The notes below the pieces were generated by a model. The model was not told the origin of the DNA, searched no databases, and worked only from the letters and a program-made list of their open reading frames with translations. Of a DNA stretch of 64,000 nt, positions 53,065-62,010 are shown in pieces; position 1 is the first letter of the stretch; every line of letters starts with the position of its first letter. Source of the DNA: Methylocapsa acidiphila B2 (GTDB lineage: Bacteria > Pseudomonadota > Alphaproteobacteria > Rhizobiales > Beijerinckiaceae). Made by a program: the position numbers and the translations under genes. Location: positions 62,001-126,000 of the forward strand of contig NZ_KE386496.1 in NCBI RefSeq assembly GCF_000427445.1, written 5' to 3'.

Positions 53065-53886
53065 TCAGCGTCTTCCAGACCCGCCGTCTCCTCCATCGAT
53101 CTGGCGGCCGACGATCGCTATCGCTTGCTGATAAACCGAGGCGGCGTTCCACGCCTGGATCGCGGCGAAATTGGCTTCGCCGGGCTGATAGCCGGCGCCT
53201 GCCTGCCAGCCATGGGCTTTGAGGAAATTCGCTGTCGAGGTCAAAGCGCCGGTCGGCGTCTCGAGACTTCCGCCCGCGCCATATTCGAGGATGGTCTTGG
53301 GCAAGAACTGGGTCTGACCGAGTTCGCCATGCATGGAGCCGCGCGTGCTTCCAGTGATGACTCCACGGTCGACCAGCGTCAAAGCCGCGTAGAGTTGATC
53401 GGTGAAATAGGCGGAGCGGCGGCAGTCATAGGCGAGCGTCGCGACGGCTGAGAGAACGTTCTGATTGCCGTGCTCTCGTCCAAAACCTGTCTCCATTCCC
53501 CAAATGGCGATGAGCGGTCCCGGCGGGACGCCGTAGCGCTGTTGGATAGACGCGAAAAGGGCGGCGTTGGATTGCTTGAGCGCGCGCCCGCGCGAGGCGA
53601 TGACCGAGCCGCCGCGCTTGGCGAGAAACTGATCGAGCGACAAATGGAAGCTTCTCTGGCCTCTGTCGGCGGCAATGGTCGCCGTCGCATAATTCGTTCC
53701 CATGAGCGCCGCGATCGCCGTGGCTCCGACGCCCTTGGCCTTTGCTTCGCTGGCGAATTGCTGCTTCCATGCGTCGAAGCCGGCCGCCGAATTGCCGCAT
53801 TGCGCCGCCTCCGCTCCGCCGGCCATCCCCGCGAGCGCCGCCAAGGCTGCGACGGCGATTGTCTTGAACTGCCTACACTTGGTCAT
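53065..53886 (-). CDS. lytic murein transglycosylase, MltB family
   Basis: 273 residues. Signal peptide 'TIAVAALAALAGMAGGAEA'. 'GFDAWKQQFASEAKAKGVGATAIAALMG' and the catalytic Glu in 'IWGMETGFGREHGNQNVLSAVATLAYD', then 'GSMHGELGQTQFLPKTILEYG'. It cleaves peptidoglycan to anhydro-muropeptides in the periplasm. No C-terminal peptidoglycan-binding domain, so it is the short form. GGGAG precedes the ATG. Confidence 0.93.
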   Translation of the reverse strand: MTKCRQFKTIAVAALAALAGMAGGAEAAQCGNSAAGFDAWKQQFASEAKAKGVGATAIAALMGTNYATATIAADRGQRSFHLSLDQFLAKRGGSVIASRGRALKQSNAALFASIQQRYGVPPGPLIAIWGMETGFGREHGNQNVLSAVATLAYDCRRSAYFTDQLYAALTLVDRGVITGSTRGSMHGELGQTQFLPKTILEYGAGGSLETPTGALTSTANFLKAHGWQAGAGYQPGEANFAAIQAWNAASVYQQAIAIVGRQIDGGDGGSGRR

Positions 53887-54089
53887 TCAGAACTCCCGTC
53901 ACTTAAAAATTGCTTTAGACGAATCGCTGATTGCGATTCCCGCCCGCTGGAAGGCGAGGTCGCCCGAATCTCGCACCGCCGAGATCGTCGTTACTTCATA
54001 TCAAAGCGCAGCCGTATCGCCCAGCGCGACTCTTGTCGTCACGCAGAATCAAATTGAGATCGTCCTGCGCGCTGCGTTGCAATATGAGT

Positions 54090-54944
54090 CTACCTATTCC
54101 CGGCCCCTTTCTCTTCCATTGCGGCTGCGTGAAACTTCCGCCGAATGTCGTCGAGATCGACCGTTGGCTTGGGGAAGGACATTTTGAGGTCCTCCATCGT
54201 GTCGGCGACGATTTGCGACACGGCGAGATCGCGAAACCATTTGTGATTGGAGGGAATCACATACCAAGGCGCGTGAGGCCCGCTCGTGGCGTTCAACGCA
54301 TCCTCGAAGGCGCGCGTGTAGTCGTCCCACAGCGCGCGCTCCGAATAATCCGATTCGCTGATCTTCCAGTTGCGCGTCGGATCGTCGAGCCGCTTGGCGA
54401 AACGGGCGAGCTGCTCCTCCTTGCTGATATGCAGGAAAAACTTCAGGATCGTCGTTCCGGCCTCATGCAGCCCTGTCTCGAATTCGCGGATGCGCTCGTA
54501 GCGCGCGGTCCAGGTCGCTTTGTCGATCAGCTTATGCACCCGCGTGATCAGCACGTCCTCGTAATGGGAGCGGTTGAAGATCGAGATCCAGCCCTTGGGC
54601 GGCGTATGCGGATGGATGCGCCAGAGGAAATCATGGGCGAGCTCCACGGGCGTCGGCTCCTTGAAGCCGGTCACTGAGGCGCCTTGCGCGTTGAAGGCGG
54701 CGAAGACGTGATTGACGGTTCCGTCCTTGCCGCCGGCGTCGAGCCCCTGCAACACGATTAGCACGGAGCGCTTTCTCTCGGCATAAAGTAAAGTTTGCTG
54801 CCGCCTGAGTTTTTCGGCGTAGTGCTCAAGCTCGGGCTCCGCCGTCTCATGGGTCTCATGAGGCCCCTTATAGGCCGGATCGACGTCGGCGAGCCGCAGC
54901 GGCTTGTGCTCCGGAGCGACGACAAACTCCTTGCGATAGTCCAT
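54090..54944 (-). CDS. ppk2: polyphosphate kinase 2 family protein
   Basis: 284 residues. Walker A-like 'LQGLDAGGKDGTVNHVF' (about 64-80), 'WRIHPHTPPKGWISIFNRSHYEDVL' with the acidic and Arg residues of the lid, and 'LHISKEEQLARFAKRLDDPTRNWKISESD'. It transfers phosphate between polyphosphate and nucleotides. Single-domain PPK2, so nucleoside diphosphate or monophosphate specificity is not decided. GGAGGCGG precedes the ATG. It lies 27 bases downstream of the proton ATPase on the same strand. Confidence 0.93.
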   Translation of the reverse strand: MDYRKEFVVAPEHKPLRLADVDPAYKGPHETHETAEPELEHYAEKLRRQQTLLYAERKRSVLIVLQGLDAGGKDGTVNHVFAAFNAQGASVTGFKEPTPVELAHDFLWRIHPHTPPKGWISIFNRSHYEDVLITRVHKLIDKATWTARYERIREFETGLHEAGTTILKFFLHISKEEQLARFAKRLDDPTRNWKISESDYSERALWDDYTRAFEDALNATSGPHAPWYVIPSNHKWFRDLAVSQIVADTMEDLKMSFPKPTVDLDDIRRKFHAAAMEEKGAGNR

Positions 54945-54971
54945 GCCCGCCTCCGGGGGTTGCTTAATCGC

Positions 54972-57470
54972 TCATGCGCCGGCGCGTCCGTGCAAGGGCG
55001 TCTTCAGCCTCGATAGGAAAAGGGTGGCGCCGCCGGCCCTGAGCTCGATCTCTCGATAGGCGGCGCGCTTGACGATGTCCTGCACGACCATCCAGGCAAG
55101 GTTGTAGATCCAGACGAGCGCAATCAGCCCAAGCGAGAGCGGCGGGACGAGCAACCCGAAATAGCAGAGCAGGGCGGCGACGACCTGGGTCGCGAGAATC
55201 GCCCAGAACAGGGCGGGCGCCGGCTTCGGCGTCTCCCAGGCCGCGCCCTTCGTCCGCGTGACGAACAGCATCAGATGGCCGCCGACCACAAGTTGGAGAA
55301 AAAGGAGCGTCTGCAGATGCGCGGCGTCGAGCTTCAGAATTGTTCGCCCGATGTAGAGAAGTCCGAAGCTCTGCGCCACGGCCAGCGCGCCGAGCAAGGA
55401 TGAAATCACGAGCACACGGCTCATGTCCCAGCGCACGGGCCTTTGGGGGACCTCGGCGTGGTCGAAGGCGATCGTCATGATCGGAATGTCGTCGAGCAGC
55501 GCCAGCATGATGATCATGACCGGCGTCAGTGGGAAGAACCCATAGGCGATGGTCGCGAGCACGATGAAGACCATGATGTCCAGCGTCATGGCGATGCGGT
55601 AGAGCGTGTAGCTCATCATCCGCTCGAAGATCCGCCGCGCCTCCTCTATGCCTTTGATGATGGTGGCGAGGCCCGGCGCGGTGAGGATCAGAGCCGCCGC
55701 GGCGCGGGCGGCGTCGGTCGCGCCGGACACCGCCACGCCGATGTCGGCTTGCTTCAACGCCGGCGCGTCATTGACCCCGTCGCCGGTCATGCCGACGATC
55801 AACCCGCGGTCCTGCAGCGCCTTGACGATGGCATATTTATGCTCCGGGAAGACCCGGGCGAAGCCGTCGGCGTTGTTAATCTTTTCCGCAATGTCGGATG
55901 GGACGGCTCCGCCTTTGGCGACGTCGCCCGTGAAGAGCTCGGTCGCGGGTTGGATATTGACGCCGAGACCGAGTTCGCCGGCGATCTGCTTTGCGATCGC
56001 GACATCGTCGCCTGTCACCATCTTGACCCTGACGCCATAGGCCTCGGCCCGGGCGATCGTCTCCTTGGAGTCGACGCGGGGCGGGTCGGAAAGAGGGATG
56101 AAGCCAAGAAAACGCCAATTCTCTCCGGGGTCTGCGCGGGCGACGCCGAGGGTTCGAAAACCCTTGGCGGCGAAATCGGCGACGCGCCGGTCCGCCGTCT
56201 CGCGCTCGGCGCCCTCCATTTTGACGAGATCGAGGATCACTTGCGGCGCGCCCTTGGCGACCTGGACGATGTTGCCGCTCGCGTCCGCGACTGTCGCTTC
56301 GGTCCGCTTCGTCACCGGATCGAAGGGCTGATAGGCCTCGCGCTTATAGGCTCCGAGCGCGGCGCGGTCGCGCTGGCCAGCCAGCACGGCGAGATCGATC
56401 GGATCCTCGTCCTCGGCCTTGGAGGCGAGAGCGGCGGCGAGCAATACCGATTGCGGATCAGTCTGGCCCCAGGGGGAGACCTCGCCGAGCGTCAGCTTGT
56501 TTTGAGTCAGGGTTCCGGTCTTGTCCGAGCACAGGACTTCCATGCCGGCCATTTCCTCGATCGACTCGAGACGCGAGACAATCGCCTTCTCGCGCGCCAG
56601 CATTTTCGCGCCGAGCGCCATGGTCATGGAGAGCACGGCCGGCATGGCGACCGGCACGGAGGCGACGAGCAGAATCAGTACGAATTCTGCGAGCCGCAGG
56701 ACGCTGACCTCGCGCGAAAGTTCCACGGCCACCAGGATGACGGCGAGCGCCGCCGCGATGGCGATGAGAAAATCGCCGATGCGCATGACGGCGATCTGGA
56801 AATGCGACGCGGCGCCCGCCTTTTGCACGAGTTTCGCAGTGCGGCCGAAAAATGTCGCGGCGCCCGTGGCGATGACGACGGCCTCCATCTCGCCTTGCTT
56901 GGCGATGGAGCCGGAATAGACGATGTCTCCAGCTTTTTTCGAGACGGGAAGGGATTCTCCCGTCAAGGCGGCTTGATCGACGCTCAGATAGGGGCCGGAA
57001 ACAAGCCGGGCGTCCGCCGGAACGATGTCGCCGAGCCGGATCTCGATCATGTCGCCCGGAACGATATCGCGCGCCGCGATCTCGCGCCAGGCGCCGCCGC
57101 GTAAAACTTTGGCCTTGAGGGCCAGCGCATTCTTCAAAGCGGCCAGCGCATTCGAGGCCTGTCGTTCCTCGAAAAAGCCGAGCCCTGCGTTAAAGGCGAG
57201 GAGCGCCAGGATGATTGTAAAGTCGCCCCAATCGTGGACGACCGCGGCCATGAGCGCGGCGGCCTCGATCATCCAGGGAATAGGCCCCCAGAAATAGCGC
57301 AGAAGGACCGCCCATTGGCTCGTCTTCTTTTCGTCCAGGGCGTTGGGACCGAATTTCGCGAGTCGGCTATCGGCTTCCGCCGCAGCGAGCCCGAGCTTCG
57401 GATTTGCGCCCAACCCCGCCAAAACGTCGGGGACAGGCGCCTTGGAAAAATCGACTGCCTGTGGCGCCAT
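54972..57470 (-). CDS. P3A-type plasma-membrane proton-efflux ATPase
   Basis: 832 residues. N-terminal 'GPNALDEKKTSQWAVLLRYFWGPIPWMIEAAALMAAVV', 'ALTGESLPVSKKAGD', 'VLCSDKTGTLTQNKLTLG', 'MTGDGVNDAPALKQADIGVAVSGATDAARAAAALIL' and ten membrane segments with 'AYGFFPLTPVMIIMLALLDDIPIMTIAFD' in TM5-6. Matches proton-pumping P-type ATPases of plants, fungi and some bacteria. Start 57470 has GAAGGGAC upstream. Use in pH homeostasis is inferred from the family. Confidence 0.93.
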   Translation of the reverse strand: MAPQAVDFSKAPVPDVLAGLGANPKLGLAAAEADSRLAKFGPNALDEKKTSQWAVLLRYFWGPIPWMIEAAALMAAVVHDWGDFTIILALLAFNAGLGFFEERQASNALAALKNALALKAKVLRGGAWREIAARDIVPGDMIEIRLGDIVPADARLVSGPYLSVDQAALTGESLPVSKKAGDIVYSGSIAKQGEMEAVVIATGAATFFGRTAKLVQKAGAASHFQIAVMRIGDFLIAIAAALAVILVAVELSREVSVLRLAEFVLILLVASVPVAMPAVLSMTMALGAKMLAREKAIVSRLESIEEMAGMEVLCSDKTGTLTQNKLTLGEVSPWGQTDPQSVLLAAALASKAEDEDPIDLAVLAGQRDRAALGAYKREAYQPFDPVTKRTEATVADASGNIVQVAKGAPQVILDLVKMEGAERETADRRVADFAAKGFRTLGVARADPGENWRFLGFIPLSDPPRVDSKETIARAEAYGVRVKMVTGDDVAIAKQIAGELGLGVNIQPATELFTGDVAKGGAVPSDIAEKINNADGFARVFPEHKYAIVKALQDRGLIVGMTGDGVNDAPALKQADIGVAVSGATDAARAAAALILTAPGLATIIKGIEEARRIFERMMSYTLYRIAMTLDIMVFIVLATIAYGFFPLTPVMIIMLALLDDIPIMTIAFDHAEVPQRPVRWDMSRVLVISSLLGALAVAQSFGLLYIGRTILKLDAAHLQTLLFLQLVVGGHLMLFVTRTKGAAWETPKPAPALFWAILATQVVAALLCYFGLLVPPLSLGLIALVWIYNLAWMVVQDIVKRAAYREIELRAGGATLFLSRLKTPLHGRAGA

Positions 57471-57667
57471 CGCTGTCCCTTCGATCGCACTGTTTCGCGC
57501 TAGCCGCGAATACGTCAGCAACACAACCAGAGCTCACGCAGTTTTTCTGCTCTCTATTGCCAAGGCAACACTTGGCGCGGTCGCTGGTTCCACGCGTCGG
57601 CGAGGCTTCAACGCCGCAGAACTGTCGCGAGCGCCATTGGCGGCTTTTGCCGAAACGGTTCGCCGTC

Positions 57668-58237
57668 CTATCGCGCCGTTGGTTGCGGCAGGATTTCGGC
57701 CGGGGGCGATTCTACGAGATCGCGGCCAGAATCCCGCCAAGCCTCGGGGCCGTCCGGATACCAATAGACATTGTGATAGCCGAAGCTGAGGGCGCGCTTC
57801 GCGGCGTTCCAGCTCGCCCAGCAATTTTGATGGCAGTAGAAAACGAGCGGATGTTGGAAATCGCCGTCGGCGAGACTTTGCAATCGGGCGCGAAACATAT
57901 CGCTTGCGGCCTCGTCGAGCTGTCCCGCGCCGACGCCTGGCATCCACAGGCTTCCCGGCAGGTTTTGATGCGGCGCCGGCTTCCAGATCGAGCCGGGGGC
58001 GAGGCCGTCGGGACGGTGCGGCGGCTCGGCGGCGTCGATCAGGACGATTCCGCGGCCGCGCAGAAGCTCCGCCAAGGCGTCCACATGGATGACCTTGGCG
58101 CCCGCCAGAGTTGCGGGAACCTCGCCATGCATATGCCCGGTCCAATATCCTTGCGGCTCAGGCGTTTGCCCGACCGCGCCGCTCGCGAGCGCGAGAAGCA
58201 GCAGGCCGCCGAGGGCGCTTCGTCCTGAGAGGTTCAT
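57668..58237 (-). CDS. PQQ-dependent catabolism-associated CXXCW motif protein
   Basis: 189 residues. Signal peptide 'SALGGLLLLALASGAVG', a rhodanese-like fold, and the name motif in 'FYCHQNCWASWNAAKRALSFGYHNVYWYPDG' (C-x3-C-W here written C-H-Q-N-C-W). Proteins of this family always accompany PQQ alcohol dehydrogenases and their cytochromes. Third gene of the trio, one base after the SoxYZ-like stop. Periplasmic; probable sulfur or redox relay role is unproven. Confidence 0.9.
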   Translation of the reverse strand: MNLSGRSALGGLLLLALASGAVGQTPEPQGYWTGHMHGEVPATLAGAKVIHVDALAELLRGRGIVLIDAAEPPHRPDGLAPGSIWKPAPHQNLPGSLWMPGVGAGQLDEAASDMFRARLQSLADGDFQHPLVFYCHQNCWASWNAAKRALSFGYHNVYWYPDGPEAWRDSGRDLVESPPAEILPQPTAR

Positions 58238-58238
58238 C

Positions 58239-59039
58239 TCAGCTTCCCAGCTGATCGAGGTCGAAACTCTGTTCGAAGACGGCGTTTTGGCTGTCCTGCG
58301 CCTTGATCGAAAGCTTGCCCTTCTTCGCGCCTTTGATCGCGAAGGTGAACGCCGGATCGGTGGCGAGGGAAATATCGCTTTCGAGGGACAGCACCGTTTG
58401 GCCGTCGTGGTCAATTTCTACGCTCTTCAGGAAGCGCGCTGGCGTGTAGAGCCGCGTGACTTGATCCATCTGCATCCCGTTGAAATTCGGGTGCCGGACG
58501 AGAAGTTGCGCCGCGAAAGAGGCGCCCGCGCCCGAATCTTCGGCCGGGCGAATCTTCATATGGCCGATGTCGGCCAAGGCGGCCGCATCGTAGGAGCCGG
58601 CCGGCGCCGAGCATCCGCCCGAGGCCTTGATGAAGCGATGGGTTTCGTAAAGCTCGCCGCGCGTGGTCTCCTCGATAGCGTGCATATAGGTGTAGTCGTT
58701 GATTCGGACACGCAGTTTCAGCAGGCGCGAGTCGCCCGCCGGCCCATAGGTCACATGGGCCGCGACCGGGGCCGGATTGTCGTCGATCACCAGGTAAAGG
58801 GCCTTCACGTCCGCGGGATTCTGGACAGCGATCGTCACTGGAACGAGGGCGGCGTCGAGCGCGCGATCCTGCGCGTCGAGCGTGATCTTGCCGTCGCCGT
58901 TCAGCACCTGCCGATCGCCGAACAGCGTTTGCCGCAAATCGGCCCAGCGGCCGGCCCGCGCGGTCTCGTCATCTTGCGCCGCCGCCGAACATAAGGGGAG
59001 GGCGACCGCAAGGGCGAATCCGAACCATAGCCTGTTCAT
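58239..59039 (-). CDS. quinoprotein dehydrogenase-associated SoxYZ-like carrier
   Basis: 266 residues. Signal peptide 'RLWFGFALAVALPLCSAAA'. The first half (SoxY-like) carries 'SGGCSAPAGSYD', a Cys-Gly-type carrier region seen here away from the C-terminus; the second half is SoxZ-like ('MKIRPAEDSGAGASFAAQLLVRHPNFNGMQMD'). The fused SoxYZ-like form is specific to PQQ dehydrogenase gene sets. ATG 59039 is supported by GGAG upstream. Middle gene of the trio. Confidence 0.9.
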   Translation of the reverse strand: MNRLWFGFALAVALPLCSAAAQDDETARAGRWADLRQTLFGDRQVLNGDGKITLDAQDRALDAALVPVTIAVQNPADVKALYLVIDDNPAPVAAHVTYGPAGDSRLLKLRVRINDYTYMHAIEETTRGELYETHRFIKASGGCSAPAGSYDAAALADIGHMKIRPAEDSGAGASFAAQLLVRHPNFNGMQMDQVTRLYTPARFLKSVEIDHDGQTVLSLESDISLATDPAFTFAIKGAKKGKLSIKAQDSQNAVFEQSFDLDQLGS

Positions 59040-59064
59040 GCCGAACTCCACGCGCGAGGATTGT

Positions 59065-60015
59065 TCACCGCCATTCGAGCTCTTTATAAGCCTCGGCGAC
59101 ATTGCGGCCATTGTAGTCGTCGAATAATTTCCATTTGCCGCGTTCCGATTGCGCGACGGTAGTGATCGCCGTCTCGATATCTTTTCCGCTCGCGATCGCC
59201 TGTTGCGTCTCGCGCTCCAGCACCTTCAAATATTGCTCGAGTCCAGCGGCGCCGATAGGCCATTCGACGGCGGTCGGGCCGTGGCCGGGCGCGATGCGCG
59301 CCGCGCCGATCGCCTTCAGCTTCGCAAGCTCGTCGAGCCAACCTTGCAGGCTCCCGTCCAGCGAGGGGATGCGGCCGACGAACACCAGATCCGCCGTCAG
59401 CAGCACGCCGGTTTTCTTGTCGAGCAGGCTCAGGTCGCTCATCGTATGGGCGGCCGGATGCGCGCTCGCCACGATCACGCGGCCGCCGAGATTGATCTCG
59501 GCCTTTTCCCGCACTTCCATTGTCGGCGCGACCGGCGCGCCCACCCGTTTGGCGCCGAGCAGCTCGGCGAGGCCCTTGGCGTAATAGTCGCCGCGCTGGG
59601 CGAGCTGCTCGGCGAGCCGCGCATGGCCGACGAAAATCGGCTCGTCGCGTCGGAACGCGCCGGCCCCGAAAATATGGTCGGGATGGACATGGCTCATCAC
59701 GACATATTTGATTGGGAGATCAGTCTTTTGCTTGATCGTCGCGCGCAGATTCTCGCCATCGGCGAGGCTCCCGCCCGGATCGGCCACGAGAACGGCGTCG
59801 CGGCCTATGATGAAGCCTACGTTGGCGATCGCGTCTTCATTCTCCGTCGTGGCGTCTTCGTCGAATCCCCGACGAATATGAACGCCTTCGGCGATTTCAT
59901 CGGTCGGGAAAGGGCCGGGGCTCGCGATCGCGCGCCTCGCCGCCGGGAGGCAGCAAAGGCAAAGTCCGCCGGCGAGAAAGCGACGTCTGGTCGTCGCCAA
60001 GGCTCCGGTCGTCAA
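59065..60015 (-). CDS. quinoprotein relay system zinc metallohydrolase
   Basis: 316 residues. Twin-arginine-like signal 'TTRRRFLAGGLCLCCLP'. Metallo-beta-lactamase fold with zinc motif H-x-H-x-D-H in 'VVMSHVHPDHIFGAG', then His in 'SAHPAAHTMSDLSLLD', Asp in 'LLTADLVFVG' and His in 'APGHGP'. The SoxH-related PQQ-associated subgroup. It probably works on the SoxYZ-like carrier encoded 25 bases downstream. TTG 60015 or TTG 60000 is the start; both are weak. Confidence 0.88.
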   Translation of the reverse strand: MTTGALATTRRRFLAGGLCLCCLPAARRAIASPGPFPTDEIAEGVHIRRGFDEDATTENEDAIANVGFIIGRDAVLVADPGGSLADGENLRATIKQKTDLPIKYVVMSHVHPDHIFGAGAFRRDEPIFVGHARLAEQLAQRGDYYAKGLAELLGAKRVGAPVAPTMEVREKAEINLGGRVIVASAHPAAHTMSDLSLLDKKTGVLLTADLVFVGRIPSLDGSLQGWLDELAKLKAIGAARIAPGHGPTAVEWPIGAAGLEQYLKVLERETQQAIASGKDIETAITTVAQSERGKWKLFDDYNGRNVAEAYKELEWR

Positions 60016-60147
60016 GTCGGCGCGCCGACAAAGATCGGGCGCGGGTCAATCCGCGAGTTGCGCCTATCGACCGACAAAGGCGTCCTCCTTGTTGCGCGCG
60101 ATCTGACGTCGCCTTGTCTGTTCAGTTAATCACGCGGATTTTCTCTG

Positions 60148-61077
60148 TCAAATGACTGAGGGATCGAAGGCGGCTCTGTGACGCGTCGCGAGCGCGAGCA
60201 ATTGCGGAACTTGCTCGCGGATCTCCGAGGCCGCCTTACGGTCGAGCTTGCCGAGCCAGTCTTGCGGGATGGCGTCGCGCCCGTAAGTGGCGCCGGCCAG
60301 CATGCCGACCAGGGCCCCCGTGGTGTCGGCGTCGCCGCCTTGGTTCACGGTCTCAATAAGGCATTCGGAAAAGGATGCGGTCGCGAAATAGAAATGGAGC
60401 ACGGTTTGAATCGTGTCGACGACATAGGCGGTGGATAGACCGCGATAGGGGTCGAAGCGGAGCGCCGGATGCGCGCGAAGCAAAACATCGACCACGGCGC
60501 GCGCGGCGATCGGGCCGCCGCCGACAAGGAGCGCCTGCACCATATGGACGAGCGCAAGGGCGACGGCATCGGACAAGGGATGATGATGGGTGATGTGGCA
60601 TTGGCCAATCGTCCATTCCTTGGCGTTGGCGCCATTGCCGAGCGTCGCCAGCGCGACCGGCAGGACGCGCATGGCCGCGCCATTGCCGGCGTCGGCTTCA
60701 TTCGGCGGCCCCGCCAACTCGCCTTGCGTGATGTAGCGACGAATGCCGCGCCTGCAGGTATTGCCGACGTCGACCGGCCCCGACCGCAGCCAGGCGGCGA
60801 ATTCCTCGCAAATATCGCGGGCGTCGAAGCCGTCTCGCCGAATCAGCGAGCGGCCAAGCGCGAGAGACATTTCGGTGTCGTCGGTGACTTGCCCTGGCGC
60901 GAGGCGGAGCCAGCCGCCGCCGATGATCTTTTTATGCCGGCCGTGCCGTTCGACGATCTCGCCGGGGGTGAGGAACTCGACCGTCGCGCCGAGGGCGTCG
61001 CCGACGGCCAGGCCGAGAAAAGCCGCGAGCGCTCGATCCTCGATCTCTGGGGAAAGCATTGTCGCGTCCGCTTTCAA
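60148..61077 (-). CDS. draG: ADP-ribosyl-[dinitrogen reductase] hydrolase
   Basis: 309 residues. 'AAFLGLAVGDALGATVEFLTPGEI', 'VTDDTEMSLALGRSLI' and 'NQGGDADTTGALVGMLAGATYG' are the ADP-ribosylglycohydrolase metal-binding motifs in order. DraG removes ADP-ribose from nitrogenase Fe protein and reactivates it. Its ATG overlaps the draT stop (ATGA), so the pair is co-translated. Together they show that the host fixes nitrogen. Confidence 0.95.
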   Translation of the reverse strand: MKADATMLSPEIEDRALAAFLGLAVGDALGATVEFLTPGEIVERHGRHKKIIGGGWLRLAPGQVTDDTEMSLALGRSLIRRDGFDARDICEEFAAWLRSGPVDVGNTCRRGIRRYITQGELAGPPNEADAGNGAAMRVLPVALATLGNGANAKEWTIGQCHITHHHPLSDAVALALVHMVQALLVGGGPIAARAVVDVLLRAHPALRFDPYRGLSTAYVVDTIQTVLHFYFATASFSECLIETVNQGGDADTTGALVGMLAGATYGRDAIPQDWLGKLDRKAASEIREQVPQLLALATRHRAAFDPSVI

Positions 61078-61892
61078 AGGCTGCTCGCCGTGACGCGATA
61101 ATCGCCGCCGATAACGAGATATTCGGCCTCGCCGTTCAGCGCGTGCATAGACAGCAGCGTGTTGAAAAAGACGAGCTTCTCGAAGGGCACGCGCGCGGTC
61201 AGGATCGTGTCGCCGAAGCAGCCCGCGACGTCGCGATCGGCCGAGAAGGAAGCGAGATTATTGAGCCGCATGATCACCGTTTGCTTGTCGCATCGTTCCT
61301 GAATCTGATGCTCGTCGAAGGAATTGACTCCGCGATAGAGCGTGACATGGGTCTCGTTCGGCGCAACGAGGCGTTTCAACGCCCATTGGCAGAATTCATA
61401 GACGAGATCGAGCTGGGCGTAGATGGCGTTGTTGTGGAAGCGGCTCGACATTTTCTCTTCCACATAGCTCGTCCAATCGCCGCTGGCGATGCGGCGGATC
61501 GGCCCTTTGTGATAGGTCGGAAATATGCCGAACCGGCTTTCGACCCAGCCTTTGAAAACCGCGCCTTCCGGCCCGTTGCTGTCATAGCCCCAGCCCTTGA
61601 TCAAGCGAAGGAAGGAGGACCGATAGCGTCTGCGGCCCGAGGGGGCGCGGCCGAGTTCCTCTCGCTGTTCCGGGTCGAGGCCGAACATGGCGTTCATATA
61701 GCAGATGAAGGCGTGGCCGGCGTCGTCCAAATCGTCGGCCTGGCCGAGCATCTCGAACAGCTGCCCATTCATCTGGCGCACCGCGGCGATGCTGAGCGGC
61801 ATGGGCTGATCGTTGAAGTCGCAGCTCGCCAGAAATTCCGTGGGCAGTCCGACGAGATTCGTTGAATGGCCGACGGCGCCGTCTTTCTTCAT
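61074..61892 (-). CDS. draT: NAD+-dinitrogen-reductase ADP-D-ribosyltransferase
   Basis: 272 residues, normal for DraT. 'STNLVGLPTEFLASCDFNDQPMPLSIAAVRQMNGQLFEML' start, 'TLYRGVNSFDEHQI' with the ART Arg, and 'MRLNNLASFSADRDVAGCFGDTIL' with the Ser and acidic end motif. It ADP-ribosylates an Arg of NifH when ammonium or darkness/energy limits. Four-base overlap with draG. The nif genes themselves are not in the window. Confidence 0.95.
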   Translation of the reverse strand: MKKDGAVGHSTNLVGLPTEFLASCDFNDQPMPLSIAAVRQMNGQLFEMLGQADDLDDAGHAFICYMNAMFGLDPEQREELGRAPSGRRRYRSSFLRLIKGWGYDSNGPEGAVFKGWVESRFGIFPTYHKGPIRRIASGDWTSYVEEKMSSRFHNNAIYAQLDLVYEFCQWALKRLVAPNETHVTLYRGVNSFDEHQIQERCDKQTVIMRLNNLASFSADRDVAGCFGDTILTARVPFEKLVFFNTLLSMHALNGEAEYLVIGGDYRVTASSL

Positions 61893-62010
61893 TCTTTTAT
61901 CCGCATCGGGTCAAAGTTTTATGTAGCAAAAATGACGCTGCCCACGCCAGCAAGAGTTTTGTCGCGAGGATGATAAGGCCGCGCTCGAGCAAGCCGGGAG
62001 GAGGATCCGC

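Noticed and set aside
55443-57104. Long plus-strand frame of 553 codons opposite the proton ATPase gene
   Set aside because: A mirror frame caused by high GC and the codon phase of the real gene; Asp/Arg/His-rich with no family resemblance.
61893-62010. Sigma-54 promoter for draTG
   Set aside because: TGG and TTGC elements exist in the leader, but no GG/GC pair has the required 10-base spacing.
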